From positions 1-38,830 of the forward strand of contig JAFQTT010000005.1 of NCBI GenBank assembly GCA_017408885.1: a DNA stretch of 38,830 nt, read 5' to 3'. Each line of letters starts with the position of its first letter. Positions within the stretch are counted from its first letter, which is position 1. The notes under the pieces are model-generated. The model saw only the letters and a program-made list of their open reading frames with translations, was not told the origin of the DNA and ran no database searches. This DNA comes from Methanocorpusculum sp. Its GTDB lineage: Archaea > Halobacteriota > Methanomicrobia > Methanomicrobiales > Methanocorpusculaceae. Below, piece by piece: positions 31,031-38,830 of this stretch. The translations under genes were made by a program, and so were the position numbers.

Positions 31031-32070
31031 CCGGACTTACCTCATCGAGAAAACTCGATCACTTACACCTCTGCGCAGAAACCGATGTCGCGTTTGGCAA
31101 CTCAGGTTTCTCTGACGTGCGCCTCGTCCACAACGCCGTACCGGAATGTTCGGCGTCTGATATCGACATCCGCACCGAATTCCTTGGCCGTAAACTGTCA
31201 GCCCCGATTTTCATCGCGGCCATGACAGGAGGTCACCCTGACACCGCAGAGGTGAATAAAAACCTGGCCGCAGCAGCCGAACACTTCAATATCCCAATGG
31301 GTGTAGGCTCACAGCGTGCGGCGCTTGAAAACCCGGATCTCGCAGACAGCTTCACTGTTGTACGCGAGACCGCTCCTTCAGCATTTCTTGCAGGAAACAT
31401 CAGTGCTGTTCAGCTCAGAGACCACGGACTTGAGTGGGCGGACCGTGCTGTTGAGATGATTGATGCAGACGCCCTCTGCATTCACTTAAACTTCCTTCAG
31501 GAGATGGTTCAGGTCGAAGGAGACCGCTCAGCGGTTGGAATCCTTGACACAATTCGCGCGGCATCATCTGAACTCTCAGTTCCGGTAATCGTTAAAGAAA
31601 CTGGTTCTGGAATCTCACGTGAAGCTGCGTCCGCACTCTTTGATGCAGGAGCTAACGCAGTTGATGTCGGCGGATTCGGCGGAACATCATGGGCAAAAAT
31701 CGAAAAATCGCGTGCCAGTGATAAAGCACATCAGAATCTCGGAAGCACATTCCTTGAATGGGGCATTCCAACAGCTGTTAGTGTTTTTGAGGTAGCGCAG
31801 GTTAGAAAAGGGCCGGTTATTGCAACCGGCGGCCTTAAAAACGGACTTGATGCGGCAAAAGCAATAGCTCTCGGAGCAGATATGGCAGGAATGGCCTTAA
31901 CTCTCCTGCCTTCAGCTCTTGAAGGGAAAGATGCACTCTTCGAGAGAATTGAGACCATCTTCGGTGAACTGAAAACCGCGATGTTTCTGACAGGAGCAAC
32001 AAATATTTCAGAGCTTGCACACGTCCGTTACTATCTGACCGGCACAGTCAGGGAAATGACAAACAAATAG
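31027..32070 (+). CDS. fni: Type 2 isopentenyl-diphosphate isomerase
   Basis: The 347-residue FMN-dependent IDI-2 interconverts IPP and DMAPP. SSRKLDHLHLCAE near the start, FIAAMTGGH, MGVGSQRAALE, QLRDHGLEW, IHLNFLQEMVQVEGDR and VDVGGFGGTSW are its FMN and Mg sites. Length is normal. The ATG overlaps the IPK stop. Confidence 0.95.
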   Translation: MTGLTSSRKLDHLHLCAETDVAFGNSGFSDVRLVHNAVPECSASDIDIRTEFLGRKLSAPIFIAAMTGGHPDTAEVNKNLAAAAEHFNIPMGVGSQRAALENPDLADSFTVVRETAPSAFLAGNISAVQLRDHGLEWADRAVEMIDADALCIHLNFLQEMVQVEGDRSAVGILDTIRAASSELSVPVIVKETGSGISREAASALFDAGANAVDVGGFGGTSWAKIEKSRASDKAHQNLGSTFLEWGIPTAVSVFEVAQVRKGPVIATGGLKNGLDAAKAIALGADMAGMALTLLPSALEGKDALFERIETIFGELKTAMFLTGATNISELAHVRYYLTGTVREMTNK

Positions 32071-32079
32071 AGGAACTAC

Positions 32080-33423
32080 ATGGTAGAAGTAGAAGTAATA
32101 GCCGTTGGCGGATACAACGAGGTCGGAAGAAACATGACCGCAGTCCGCGTCGGCAAGGAAATTGTTATCTTCGATATAGGTCTTTATCTCGACCCGATTA
32201 CCGGAAATAACAGCGTCGATATGGAAAATATGCACTCTCTGGACTTAATCCAGATGGGTGCAATCCCAGACGATACCGTCATGAACGCAGTTGAGGGAAC
32301 TGTAAAGGCAATTGTCTGTACTCACGGTCACTTAGACCACATCGGAGCAGTACAGAAGTTAGCCCACAGATACAACTGCCCGATTATCGCAACTCCGTAC
32401 ACCACAGAACTTATCAAACAGCAGATTGAAGGAGAACGCAAGTTCACGGTCACGAACAAGACCTTCGCACTCAAGGCAGGAGCAAAATACACCATCTCCC
32501 AGAACCTGACCTTAGAGTTCATCCGCGTTCAGCACTCCATCATCGACTCTGTAATGGCAGTACTGCACACTCCGGCAGGCTGTGTTGTCTATGCAAACGA
32601 TTTCAAGTTCGATATGACTCCGGTTATCGGAGAAGCACCTGACTTAGCCCGTATGCGTGCTATCGGAAAAGAGGGTGTCAAGGTCTTAATCGTTGAGTCC
32701 TTAAACTTAGATGACAGAGGATACGCACCAAGCGAGCAGGTGGCACGCCTTCGTGTCCGCGATGCAATTATGCGTGCCGAAGACGACAAGCACGCAATTA
32801 TTGTCTCAACTTTTGCATCCCAGATTGCAAGAATCAAGACGATTACCGAGTGTGCCCGTGAGATTGACAGAATCCCGGTTCTTCTTGGAAGAAGCATGGA
32901 GAGATACAACGGAACCGCAGAGATGTTAAAGCAGGTTGCATTCCCGCAGGGAACAAGCATCTACGGAAACAGAAAGACCACAGACAGAATGCTTCGCAGA
33001 ATTTCCAAGGAAGGAAAGGAGAAGTTCTTAATCGTTGCAACCGGACACCAGGGAGAGCCGGGTTCCATGCTTTCCCGCATGGCTCTTGGCGAGACTCCGC
33101 TCAAGATTGAGAAGGGAGACCGCGTAATGTTCTCCGCCAATATCATTCCGAACCCGATTAACTTCGCACAGCGTGCAGAGGTTGACCGCCTCTTACTCCG
33201 TCAGGGAGCCCGTCTCTTTGATGGTCTCCATGTCACAGGTCACGCATATTATCAGGAGCACTATGATTTAGTCTCTATGCTGAATCCTGAGCACATCATC
33301 CCGTCTCACGGTCCGTTCCACATGAAGGGAGGTTACGTCCATCTTGCATCCGAGTTCGGATACACCTTAAACCGCGACATCCACATTATGCAAAACGGCG
33401 ACCGCCTTGTTCTTCCGAAGTGA
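32080..33423 (+). CDS. rnj: RNase J (beta-CASP ribonuclease)
   Basis: The 447-residue protein is archaeal RNase J. The metallo-beta-lactamase zinc motif is THGHLDH (81-87); the beta-CASP region around 180-350 includes STFASQIARIKTI and VATGHQGEPGSML. It lacks the C-terminal extension of bacterial RNase J, as in euryarchaea. It degrades RNA from the 5' end in the cytosol. SD AGAGGAA precedes it. Its place within the isoprenoid operon is seen in many euryarchaea, but the reason is unknown. Confidence 0.95.
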   Translation: MVEVEVIAVGGYNEVGRNMTAVRVGKEIVIFDIGLYLDPITGNNSVDMENMHSLDLIQMGAIPDDTVMNAVEGTVKAIVCTHGHLDHIGAVQKLAHRYNCPIIATPYTTELIKQQIEGERKFTVTNKTFALKAGAKYTISQNLTLEFIRVQHSIIDSVMAVLHTPAGCVVYANDFKFDMTPVIGEAPDLARMRAIGKEGVKVLIVESLNLDDRGYAPSEQVARLRVRDAIMRAEDDKHAIIVSTFASQIARIKTITECAREIDRIPVLLGRSMERYNGTAEMLKQVAFPQGTSIYGNRKTTDRMLRRISKEGKEKFLIVATGHQGEPGSMLSRMALGETPLKIEKGDRVMFSANIIPNPINFAQRAEVDRLLLRQGARLFDGLHVTGHAYYQEHYDLVSMLNPEHIIPSHGPFHMKGGYVHLASEFGYTLNRDIHIMQNGDRLVLPK

Positions 33424-33428
33424 TATTC

Positions 33429-34397
33429 ATGGAGTTAAAAGAGTATCTCAAACAGGTTGCCTTCAAGGTTGACTGTGAGGCTGATGAGTACAGCAAGGCT
33501 GTGGAAACACGTCTCCGTGAGGCGTCTTCCCATCTGTTAAATGCAGGCGGAAAGCGTCTTCGTCCGGCTATGGTTATGCTCTCTGCTGATGCTGTACGCC
33601 CGGGAGCATCCGAGGATGTTTTTGAGGCGGCTCTTGCTTTGGAGTGGTTACACACCTATACTCTTGTCCATGACGACATCATGGACGGTGATTCTCTTCG
33701 CAGAGGAGAGCCGACAGTCCACACTGTTTTCGGTGAGGCGACTGCAATTCTTGCAGGCGACTGTCTCCACGCTGATGCTTTCGAGCACATCTGCCGCGTT
33801 AAGAACTGCGAGGATAAAGCAAAGCTGGTTGCTGTTCAGATGTTAGCCCACGCAAGCCATGAGCTTTGCGAGGGACAGCAGGAGGATATTTCCTTCGAGG
33901 AAAGAGATGATGTTTCCGAGGCTGAGTATCTTTCGATGGTTCGGAAGAAGACCGGGGTTCTCTATGCGGCAGCTGCCGGAATCGGTGCAGCTCTTGCAGG
34001 AGGAGATGTCCGCCAGATTGGTGCGATGTACACTCTTGGTTTGAACACCGGTATTGCTTTCCAGATCCAGGATGACATTATTGACCTGCTGACGCCTTCT
34101 GATGTTTCCGGTAAGAATCAGGCTTCTGATCTTCGCGAGAATAAGCAGACGATTGTTGCAGTCACTGCCCGCGAGATGGGTGTTGATTTATCCAAATTCC
34201 ACAAGGCAGATTTGTCTGCTGATGAGATTGCAGAGGCTGTTTCTCTGCTCGAGGGTTCTGGTGTTCTTGATGCTGTCAGGCAGAAGTCTGAGAAGCTTAT
34301 CTCAGATGCAAAGAATGGTCTTTCTGTGATTCCTGACAGTGAATATAAGACTATGATGATGGAGCTTGTTGACTTCTTCATCTCAAGAGAGTTTTAA
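33429..34397 (+). CDS. idsA: Polyprenyl diphosphate synthase (GGPP synthase type)
   Basis: The 322-residue trans-prenyltransferase joins IPP units to allylic chains for archaeal lipids. First Asp-rich motif DDIMD (82-86) in LVHDDIMDGD, second DDIID (215-219) in FQIQDDIIDL; GGKRLRPAMV precedes the first. A GTG at 33420 overlaps the RNase J stop, but the ATG at 33429 starts the family N-terminus better. Chain length cannot be deduced. It ends the operon and a T-run follows. Confidence 0.93.
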   Translation: MELKEYLKQVAFKVDCEADEYSKAVETRLREASSHLLNAGGKRLRPAMVMLSADAVRPGASEDVFEAALALEWLHTYTLVHDDIMDGDSLRRGEPTVHTVFGEATAILAGDCLHADAFEHICRVKNCEDKAKLVAVQMLAHASHELCEGQQEDISFEERDDVSEAEYLSMVRKKTGVLYAAAAGIGAALAGGDVRQIGAMYTLGLNTGIAFQIQDDIIDLLTPSDVSGKNQASDLRENKQTIVAVTAREMGVDLSKFHKADLSADEIAEAVSLLEGSGVLDAVRQKSEKLISDAKNGLSVIPDSEYKTMMMELVDFFISREF

Positions 34398-34507
34398 TCT
34401 CTTTTTTTTTAAAAAACTCACGAAGCTTTGCTTCAAGCCTATCCGATGCAATCCCCTTTTGTATTTTAATGAATTATTGGATGGGATATGTGAGGAAAAT
34501 CTCACAA

Positions 34508-35824
34508 TCAAACCAGCCATTTTAACACTCTTTCCTTCTTCGCCTTCGCCGCATCCGCTGCCCGGTCAATACCTTTTCTCATCTCCTCAAAATCACGCAC
34601 CTTACTGTCAACAACCTTCTTAATCGGAGTATACGGCGCCTCACGGAACTTAGGCGTGAACGCATCCTCAACACCGTCTTTTACAAGACGGGCAACACCT
34701 TCTCCCTCTCTTACATAACCGATTCTCTCCATGCGAACACCAGCCTCACCAACAACCCGTATAATCTCATCCGCATACTCAGGCGGAGCAATCACAAGAA
34801 GAGCATCAAGCGACACTCCAAGATAATCAATACCAAGCTTATCAAGCATCGCTAAAACTTTTGGAGCAATAAGCCCTCTAAGCGGCTCATCATCAACGAC
34901 CACAGTACACTTCGCAGTATCTGCAATCTCATGAACATCTCCTCTGAGACCTCCGTTTGTCACATCCGTCATCGAATGGATATGCGGGAACACATCCGAA
35001 TGAATCAGACGATCGCAGGCCTTTAAGAAATGAAGATTAATCGTCTCGTAGGCAACCTCAGAATTCCCGGAATACAAAGCCGCTGTACAAATAGTACCGC
35101 CACCCGATCCTTCAGTCATCAAAAGAACATCCCCCGGAACTGTCGCACTGCGGGCTGTAACATGTGAAGCAACTCCCACAACTCCCACACAACCTGTCAT
35201 ACGCTCCCCAATAACCATATCGCCTCCAATGCGAAGCGTAGAACCCGCAATCAGAGGAACACCAAGTGCATCAGAGACCGCAGTAATACCCGCCGTATAA
35301 TCAAAAAGCTTTGCAACATCACCGTCATCTGCGATATGCACATCAGATATCAGACCAACAGGACTTGCCCCCATCACATAAACATCGCGAAGAGTTGCAC
35401 GTGCTGCATGGAATCCTGCAAGGAACGGAAAGTCCGAAAGCCTCGAATGCATCCCGTCGACTGTTGTAATCACATACTGATCTCCTGCCTTTACAACTCC
35501 TCCGTCATCCATCTGGTCAACACCCACATCCGCACTCGTATGGCCAATGACATGCGCAATCTTTCTGTGTGCGTAAAAGTCACCGTACCCGCGTGAACCA
35601 ACACCAAACTCCCCCATCGAAACACCGGCAGGCTCATACGTGAACAGATCTCCTTCAAGGCCTGATGTAATCTTTGCCTCCTCAATAACAGCGCCTGCCA
35701 ACTCATCTGCATATGAAGGCTCAATATCTTTTATATCAAGAATCCTTTCTGCAAGATTTTTCCTGATGTCCTCATCTAAGACACCCTTTCTCATACTGCG
35801 GCGGACAAAACCTTCAAGGTCCAT
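34508..35824 (-). CDS. AIR-synthase-related protein
   Basis: The 438-residue protein has the AIR synthase/PurM-type fold: GDQYVITTVDGMHSRL with an Asp-rich ATP-binding area, HIADDGDVAKLFD, MTEGSGGGTI and HSMTDVTNGGLRGDVHEIA. This is not PurM or HypE by length and lacks the HypE C-terminal Cys. It resembles an archaeal group seen in methanogens, whose substrate is unknown. The C-terminal 60 residues (KVRDFEEMRKGIDRAADAAK) are an added helical tail. GCTTTATCT on the minus strand about 28 bases before the start fits a leaderless message. Confidence 0.85.
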   Translation of the reverse strand: MDLEGFVRRSMRKGVLDEDIRKNLAERILDIKDIEPSYADELAGAVIEEAKITSGLEGDLFTYEPAGVSMGEFGVGSRGYGDFYAHRKIAHVIGHTSADVGVDQMDDGGVVKAGDQYVITTVDGMHSRLSDFPFLAGFHAARATLRDVYVMGASPVGLISDVHIADDGDVAKLFDYTAGITAVSDALGVPLIAGSTLRIGGDMVIGERMTGCVGVVGVASHVTARSATVPGDVLLMTEGSGGGTICTAALYSGNSEVAYETINLHFLKACDRLIHSDVFPHIHSMTDVTNGGLRGDVHEIADTAKCTVVVDDEPLRGLIAPKVLAMLDKLGIDYLGVSLDALLVIAPPEYADEIIRVVGEAGVRMERIGYVREGEGVARLVKDGVEDAFTPKFREAPYTPIKKVVDSKVRDFEEMRKGIDRAADAAKAKKERVLKWLV

Positions 35825-35948
35825 AGTAAATAGACTATGTCAGGAGATTAGATAAAGCTGTCTCTGCTTATGTGGTTATATTGTTTTTCAGAATCACTGA
35901 GTATCCTTTCGCGGTGAAATACACACATCCAACCCGCTCAGCCGTCTG

Positions 35949-35957
35949 TATTTTATC
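35949..35957 (+). promoter_or_regulatory. TATA box of thiD
   Basis: TATTTTATC lies about 30 bases before the chosen ATG at 35983, supporting that start over the longer frame opening at 35872. Confidence 0.5.
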
Positions 35958-35982
35958 CTCTAAAATTCAACAAATTAGCAAT

Positions 35983-36792
35983 ATGAAAGAGATGGCCTTT
36001 GCAGTCTCTGTAGCCGGCTCCGATTCTTCTGCCGGAGCTGGACTTCAGGTTGATTTAAAAACCATGACCGCATGCGGTGTCTGGGGGATGACTGTTGTTG
36101 CTGCTTTAACAGCGCAGAACGGACACGCCGTAACTGCTGTTGAAGGAGTGCCGCCATACTTTATCGGAAAACAGGTCGAAGCACTCGAAGCTGAATATCC
36201 TATCGGCTGCTACAAAACCGGAATGCTCATGAACGCAGAAATCGTTTCTGCTGCAGCATCTGCTATTCCAAAAACAACACCCCTTGTTGTAGATCCTGTC
36301 ATGGTCTCAACATCCCGTGCAAGACTTCTGGACGAAGCAGGCGAGGATGCAGTAATCTCTCTGATGCTTCCAAGAGCAGACATCACAACGCCTAATCTGC
36401 TTGAAGCTGAATATCTCTCAGGAATCGAAATCACAAGCGAAAAGAAGATGGAAGAGGCTGCCGAATGGTTCCTTGATGCAGGGGCAAAAGCCGTTGTCGT
36501 TAAAGGCGGTCATGCAGAGTTCAGACGCGGAGTTGACCTCTACATGGACAAAAACGGTGCAAGCCTGATTGAAGATGAAATCCTGCCGTACTCTGACATA
36601 CACGGTTCCGGATGCTGCTTTGCATCAGCAATCGCATCATACATCGCTCTTGGATACCCGGTGTACGATGCAGTCGCAGAAGCTAAGAAGTTTGTAACCG
36701 GTGCTATCAAATATTCTGTTGAGTACTGCAAAGGACGCCGTACTATGAACCCCTTCTGGCAGATTCACCAGACATACCATAAGAAATACTGA
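35983..36792 (+). CDS. thiD: Hydroxymethylpyrimidine (phosphate) kinase ThiD
   Basis: The 269-residue ribokinase-family enzyme phosphorylates hydroxymethylpyrimidine phosphate in thiamine synthesis. VAGSDSSAGAGLQVDLKT is the HMP-binding start, KTGML and VVDPVMVSTS follow, VVKGGHAE and HGSGCCFASAIASY the ATP/anion site. It lacks a C-terminal ThiN domain, unlike many archaeal homologues, so the thiamine-phosphate synthase is elsewhere. The frame is open upstream, but the start is set by the TATA box and family N-terminus. Confidence 0.93.
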   Translation: MKEMAFAVSVAGSDSSAGAGLQVDLKTMTACGVWGMTVVAALTAQNGHAVTAVEGVPPYFIGKQVEALEAEYPIGCYKTGMLMNAEIVSAAASAIPKTTPLVVDPVMVSTSRARLLDEAGEDAVISLMLPRADITTPNLLEAEYLSGIEITSEKKMEEAAEWFLDAGAKAVVVKGGHAEFRRGVDLYMDKNGASLIEDEILPYSDIHGSGCCFASAIASYIALGYPVYDAVAEAKKFVTGAIKYSVEYCKGRRTMNPFWQIHQTYHKKY

Positions 36793-36794
36793 GT

Positions 36795-37961
36795 ATGAAA
36801 CCCTTCACCCCCACACGTTTTACACTGCTGATTCTTCTTGCCGCTGCAATGCCTTCCCTTCTTGGAACTGCTGCTGTATCTCCAGTTCTTGATTTGATGA
36901 AGGAAGCAGGTCTTGGGCCGGAATATGTGGTAAGTCTTGTCTTAACTCTTCCTCCTCTTGCAACTGCTCTTTCAGGTTTTTTCATAGGAGCGCTGTCTGA
37001 TAGAATCGGACGTGTAAAAATTCTCGCGGTATCTCTGTTCCTCTTCGCGGCATCAGGTGTATCCGGATTTTTCTTAGACAACATCTACGCAATAATTGCC
37101 CTTCGTCTCATCTTAGGTGTCAGCATTGCAGGTCTTTTACCGATGGCAAGTGCATTAATTACTGAGTACTATGAAGGAGAAACAAGAACCAGATATCTTG
37201 GATACATTGGTGTCGCAAACGGAATCGGAGTTTTGATTCTTCAGACACTCTGCGGAGCACTTGCGGCTTTTGGATGGCGCTATGCTTTCCTCGTCTATCT
37301 CTTAGGTCTTTGTGCACTGCCGTTTGTCCTCATCTGCTTAAGAGAACCTCCGCGTTCATGTAAGGAAAAATCCGAGTGTCCGGTGTCAGTGCCGTCTCCT
37401 CTGAAGTATGCCGGAATCTACTCTCTTGTATTTTTCCCGGCACTTTTTATGTATCTGGTCGCAGTAAATCTCTCATACTATGCCGGAACATTTGAGGCTG
37501 CGGTATCTCCTTTCTGGATCGGGCTTTTGCTTGGAATCTTTGGACTGTCGTCTGCTGTTTCAGGTTTTCTCTTCTGGAGATTCGACCGCAGGTTTTCTTC
37601 AATCTCGATTGGCGGAATTATCTTCCTGCTTGAAGCACTTGGTCTGCTGTTAATCGGTATCTCTGAAAATCTTGTACTGCTCACAGCAGGTCTTATTCTT
37701 CTCGGCTTTGGAATGGGGCTTGCTATGCCGAATGGTACTGCATGGGTTTCGAAGATTACGCCGACTGCTGTTCTTGGCCGGTACATGGGCGGAGTTACTG
37801 TTTCTACATTCCTTGCTTTGTTCTCCAACTCATTCGTAAGCCCGCTTGTGCTCTCGGTTCTGGGTGCCGGGGAGTATGCGGCAATGTTCCTGATTTTTGC
37901 AGGGGTTAGTGCTGTCTTTGGTGCTGTGCTTTTTGCGGCTGGCAAATTTTTTGTGAAGTAG
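36795..37961 (+). CDS. MFS transporter (12-helix)
   Basis: The 388-residue protein has about 12 membrane helices. The loop between helices 2 and 3 is GALSDRIGRVKILA (motif A); LGVSIAGLLPMASALITEYY and helix 5 region GIGVLILQTLCG follow the drug-proton antiporter (DHA1) pattern. It begins 2 bases after the thiD stop, so co-transcription is likely; a role in thiamine-precursor transport is only a guess from position. A terminator follows. Confidence 0.87.
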   Translation: MKPFTPTRFTLLILLAAAMPSLLGTAAVSPVLDLMKEAGLGPEYVVSLVLTLPPLATALSGFFIGALSDRIGRVKILAVSLFLFAASGVSGFFLDNIYAIIALRLILGVSIAGLLPMASALITEYYEGETRTRYLGYIGVANGIGVLILQTLCGALAAFGWRYAFLVYLLGLCALPFVLICLREPPRSCKEKSECPVSVPSPLKYAGIYSLVFFPALFMYLVAVNLSYYAGTFEAAVSPFWIGLLLGIFGLSSAVSGFLFWRFDRRFSSISIGGIIFLLEALGLLLIGISENLVLLTAGLILLGFGMGLAMPNGTAWVSKITPTAVLGRYMGGVTVSTFLALFSNSFVSPLVLSVLGAGEYAAMFLIFAGVSAVFGAVLFAAGKFFVK

Positions 37962-37980
37962 GATTGTTTACAGAGCCTGA

Positions 37981-38009
37981 CATCTAATCTTAGATGCTGC
38001 TCTTTTTTT
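37981..38009 (+). terminator. Terminator of the thiD-MFS unit
   Basis: CATCTAA-TC-TTAGATG forms a perfect 7-bp stem, followed after a few bases by T7. Confidence 0.6.
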
Positions 38010-38211
38010 CCTCACATTTTAATACTGAACTCTGCTTTGCAAACCTCTCAATGGATTCTTCATTTTCTCCCGCGTTTTTCCGCCTTTGGTTTTTCAAAAA
38101 TCTCACCAGAAATTATTGTTAATAAATTTTTCGCAGGTATTAATAAATAGGTTGTCATAATTTTGGCCTTCGAAGAAACCCACTATTATTTTACGTGATG
38201 GGTTCGACAAT

Positions 38212-38242
38212 GTATTTATAGATTTGTCGACGAATATTTTAT
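38212..38242 (+). promoter_or_regulatory. A/T boxes of the ferredoxin operon
   Basis: TATTTATAG (38213-38221) and ATATTTTATG (38233-38242) lie 40-65 bases before the ATG at 38280, giving a 5' leader of about 15-40 bases. TCGA sites surround both. Confidence 0.45.
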
Positions 38243-38279
38243 GTCGATCCTAGTTATCGAAGGCTGGTGCATATAAGCA

Positions 38280-38552
38280 ATGGCATTTGCAATGCATATC
38301 AACATGGAGCGATGTACTGGTTGTAACAACTGTGTGGTCGCATGTCCGGTCAACGCACTGGAACTCTGTACCGTAGATCCTGTCTCCTCTGACAAGATTT
38401 ACTTAGTTCAGAACGGCAAGGCAATCTCCCTTGACCTTAACAAAGAACTGTGTGCAGGTTGCGGTGTTTGTGTCGAAGCATGCCCGTACAATGTTATCAG
38501 ACTTGAATCATCGCAGGCTCCAGCAGCAGAAGTTGCTGCTGAGGAGCACTAA
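38280..38552 (+). CDS. Two-cluster ferredoxin, formylmethanofuran dehydrogenase type
   Basis: The 90-residue protein has two [4Fe-4S] motifs: CTGCNNCVVACP (12-23) and LCAGCGVCVEACPYN in the second half, and an Ala/Glu tail. Adjacent to a FwdF-like polyferredoxin, it matches a small iron-sulphur subunit (FwdG-like) of formylmethanofuran dehydrogenase, which takes part in the first step of methanogenesis from CO2. The identity rests on context; a generic ferredoxin is possible. The gene is expressed from the 38212-38242 promoter and followed by a ribosome site for the next gene. Confidence 0.75.
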   Translation: MAFAMHINMERCTGCNNCVVACPVNALELCTVDPVSSDKIYLVQNGKAISLDLNKELCAGCGVCVEACPYNVIRLESSQAPAAEVAAEEH

Positions 38553-38569
38553 AGAGAGAGGAAATAGTT

Positions 38570-38830
38570 ATGGCAATGAGCACAATGTTTCCAAAATTCT
38601 CCACGAAGGTTGAGGGCGAAACTATCATTATGGAGCAGCGCCTCCTCAAGAAAGTCTCCCACCTCGTGTTAAACGCATCCAAGTGTACCGGTTGCGGTAT
38701 CTGTGCAGACGCATGCCCGAAGGAAGCAATCTCCCTCGGTATGGTTGGCGCAGCCGCCCGCGGTGCAACTGAAGGCGCACCGATCACTGTCGACCCCGCA
38801 AAGTGTTCCTACTGCGGAGTCTGTACTATC
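38570..38830 (+). CDS. Polyferredoxin FwdF-like, partial (cut by the window end)
   Basis: The first 87 codons of a longer gene: MAMSTMFPKFSTKVEG, then CTGCGICADACPKEA and the start of a second cluster (KCSYCGVC). This N-terminus resembles the multi-cluster FwdF/FmdF subunit, which carries several [4Fe-4S] clusters in tandem. GAGAGGA lies about 8 bases upstream; an alternative ATG lies at 38576. The stop and the rest of the operon are outside the window. Confidence 0.75.
   Translation, partial: MAMSTMFPKFSTKVEGETIIMEQRLLKKVSHLVLNASKCTGCGICADACPKEAISLGMVGAAARGATEGAPITVDPAKCSYCGVCTI

Larger units (their letters stand above)
37962..38279. other. Intergenic control region before the formylmethanofuran-dehydrogenase-type genes
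   Basis: No gene. After the terminator at 37981-38009 the region is AT-rich and holds five TCGA-centred sites (38170, 38204, 38227, 38244, 38257) and likely A/T boxes at 38212-38220 and 38233-38242. TGGGTT (38199-38204) inverts AACCCA (38177-38182). Confidence 0.55.

Overview
The window is archaeal and most like a methanogen of the order Methanomicrobiales; Methanocorpusculum is my best guess, from gene style only. Archaeal markers include ABCE1, Pelota, an NEMF-type Rqc2 homologue, mevalonate kinase with isopentenyl phosphate kinase, type 2 IPP isomerase, a beta-CASP RNase J, archaeal UMP kinase and pantetheine-phosphate adenylyltransferase. There is also a tRNA-Trp whose intron folds as a bulge-helix-bulge and carries a box C/D methylation guide. 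The last genes are two polyferredoxins of the formylmethanofuran dehydrogenase type, which points to methanogenesis. Many genes look leaderless, with an A/T box about 25-35 bases before the ATG; others carry GGAGG-type ribosome sites.

Layout. 0.4-5.8 kb is a ribosome recycling and rescue island: ABCE1 and a ferredoxin-EMC6-like membrane protein on the minus strand, diverging from NEMF/Rqc2 and Pelota. A tRNA-Arg, an amidohydrolase and a transglutaminase-like protein follow. 7.6-12.5 kb is accessory DNA: an orphan acidic protein, a DUF3800 protein, a five-gene overlapping minus-strand operon (ribbon-helix-helix, unknown, HNH nuclease, unknown, small HTH), and 1.27 kb of gene-free DNA. That gene-free stretch holds heptad operator arrays, palindromes and a 249-bp foldback element. 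12.5-15.9 kb encodes a large exported beta-helix surface protein. 16.2-19.3 kb is a second accessory stretch: an AT-rich membrane protein, then an ADP-ribosyltransferase gene with a 78-codon partner, bracketed by two near-identical 92-bp direct repeats.

19.4-28.3 kb is mostly ordinary chromosome: rubrerythrin, a PH-domain membrane protein pair, intron-containing tRNA-Trp, a tandem-duplicated sensor-like lipoprotein, pyrH, tRNA-Pro, endonuclease III overlapping an MFS exporter, PPAT, a zinc-ribbon/PEGA/transglutaminase protein and a ferredoxin-nitroreductase. 28.6-34.4 kb is a tight isoprenoid-lipid operon (MEMO-like, mevalonate kinase, IPK, IDI-2, RNase J, prenyl diphosphate synthase). It is followed by an AIR-synthase-like protein, ThiD, a second MFS transporter and the start of the formylmethanofuran dehydrogenase-type cluster, cut by the window end.

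The best candidates for something undescribed are the repeat-flanked ADP-ribosyltransferase plus small-protein pair, the five-gene HNH/HTH operon with its heptad arrays, and the ABCE1-like ferredoxin domain fused to an EMC6-like membrane domain beside ABCE1. All functional statements come from reading translated sequence and motifs by eye; no database search was possible.
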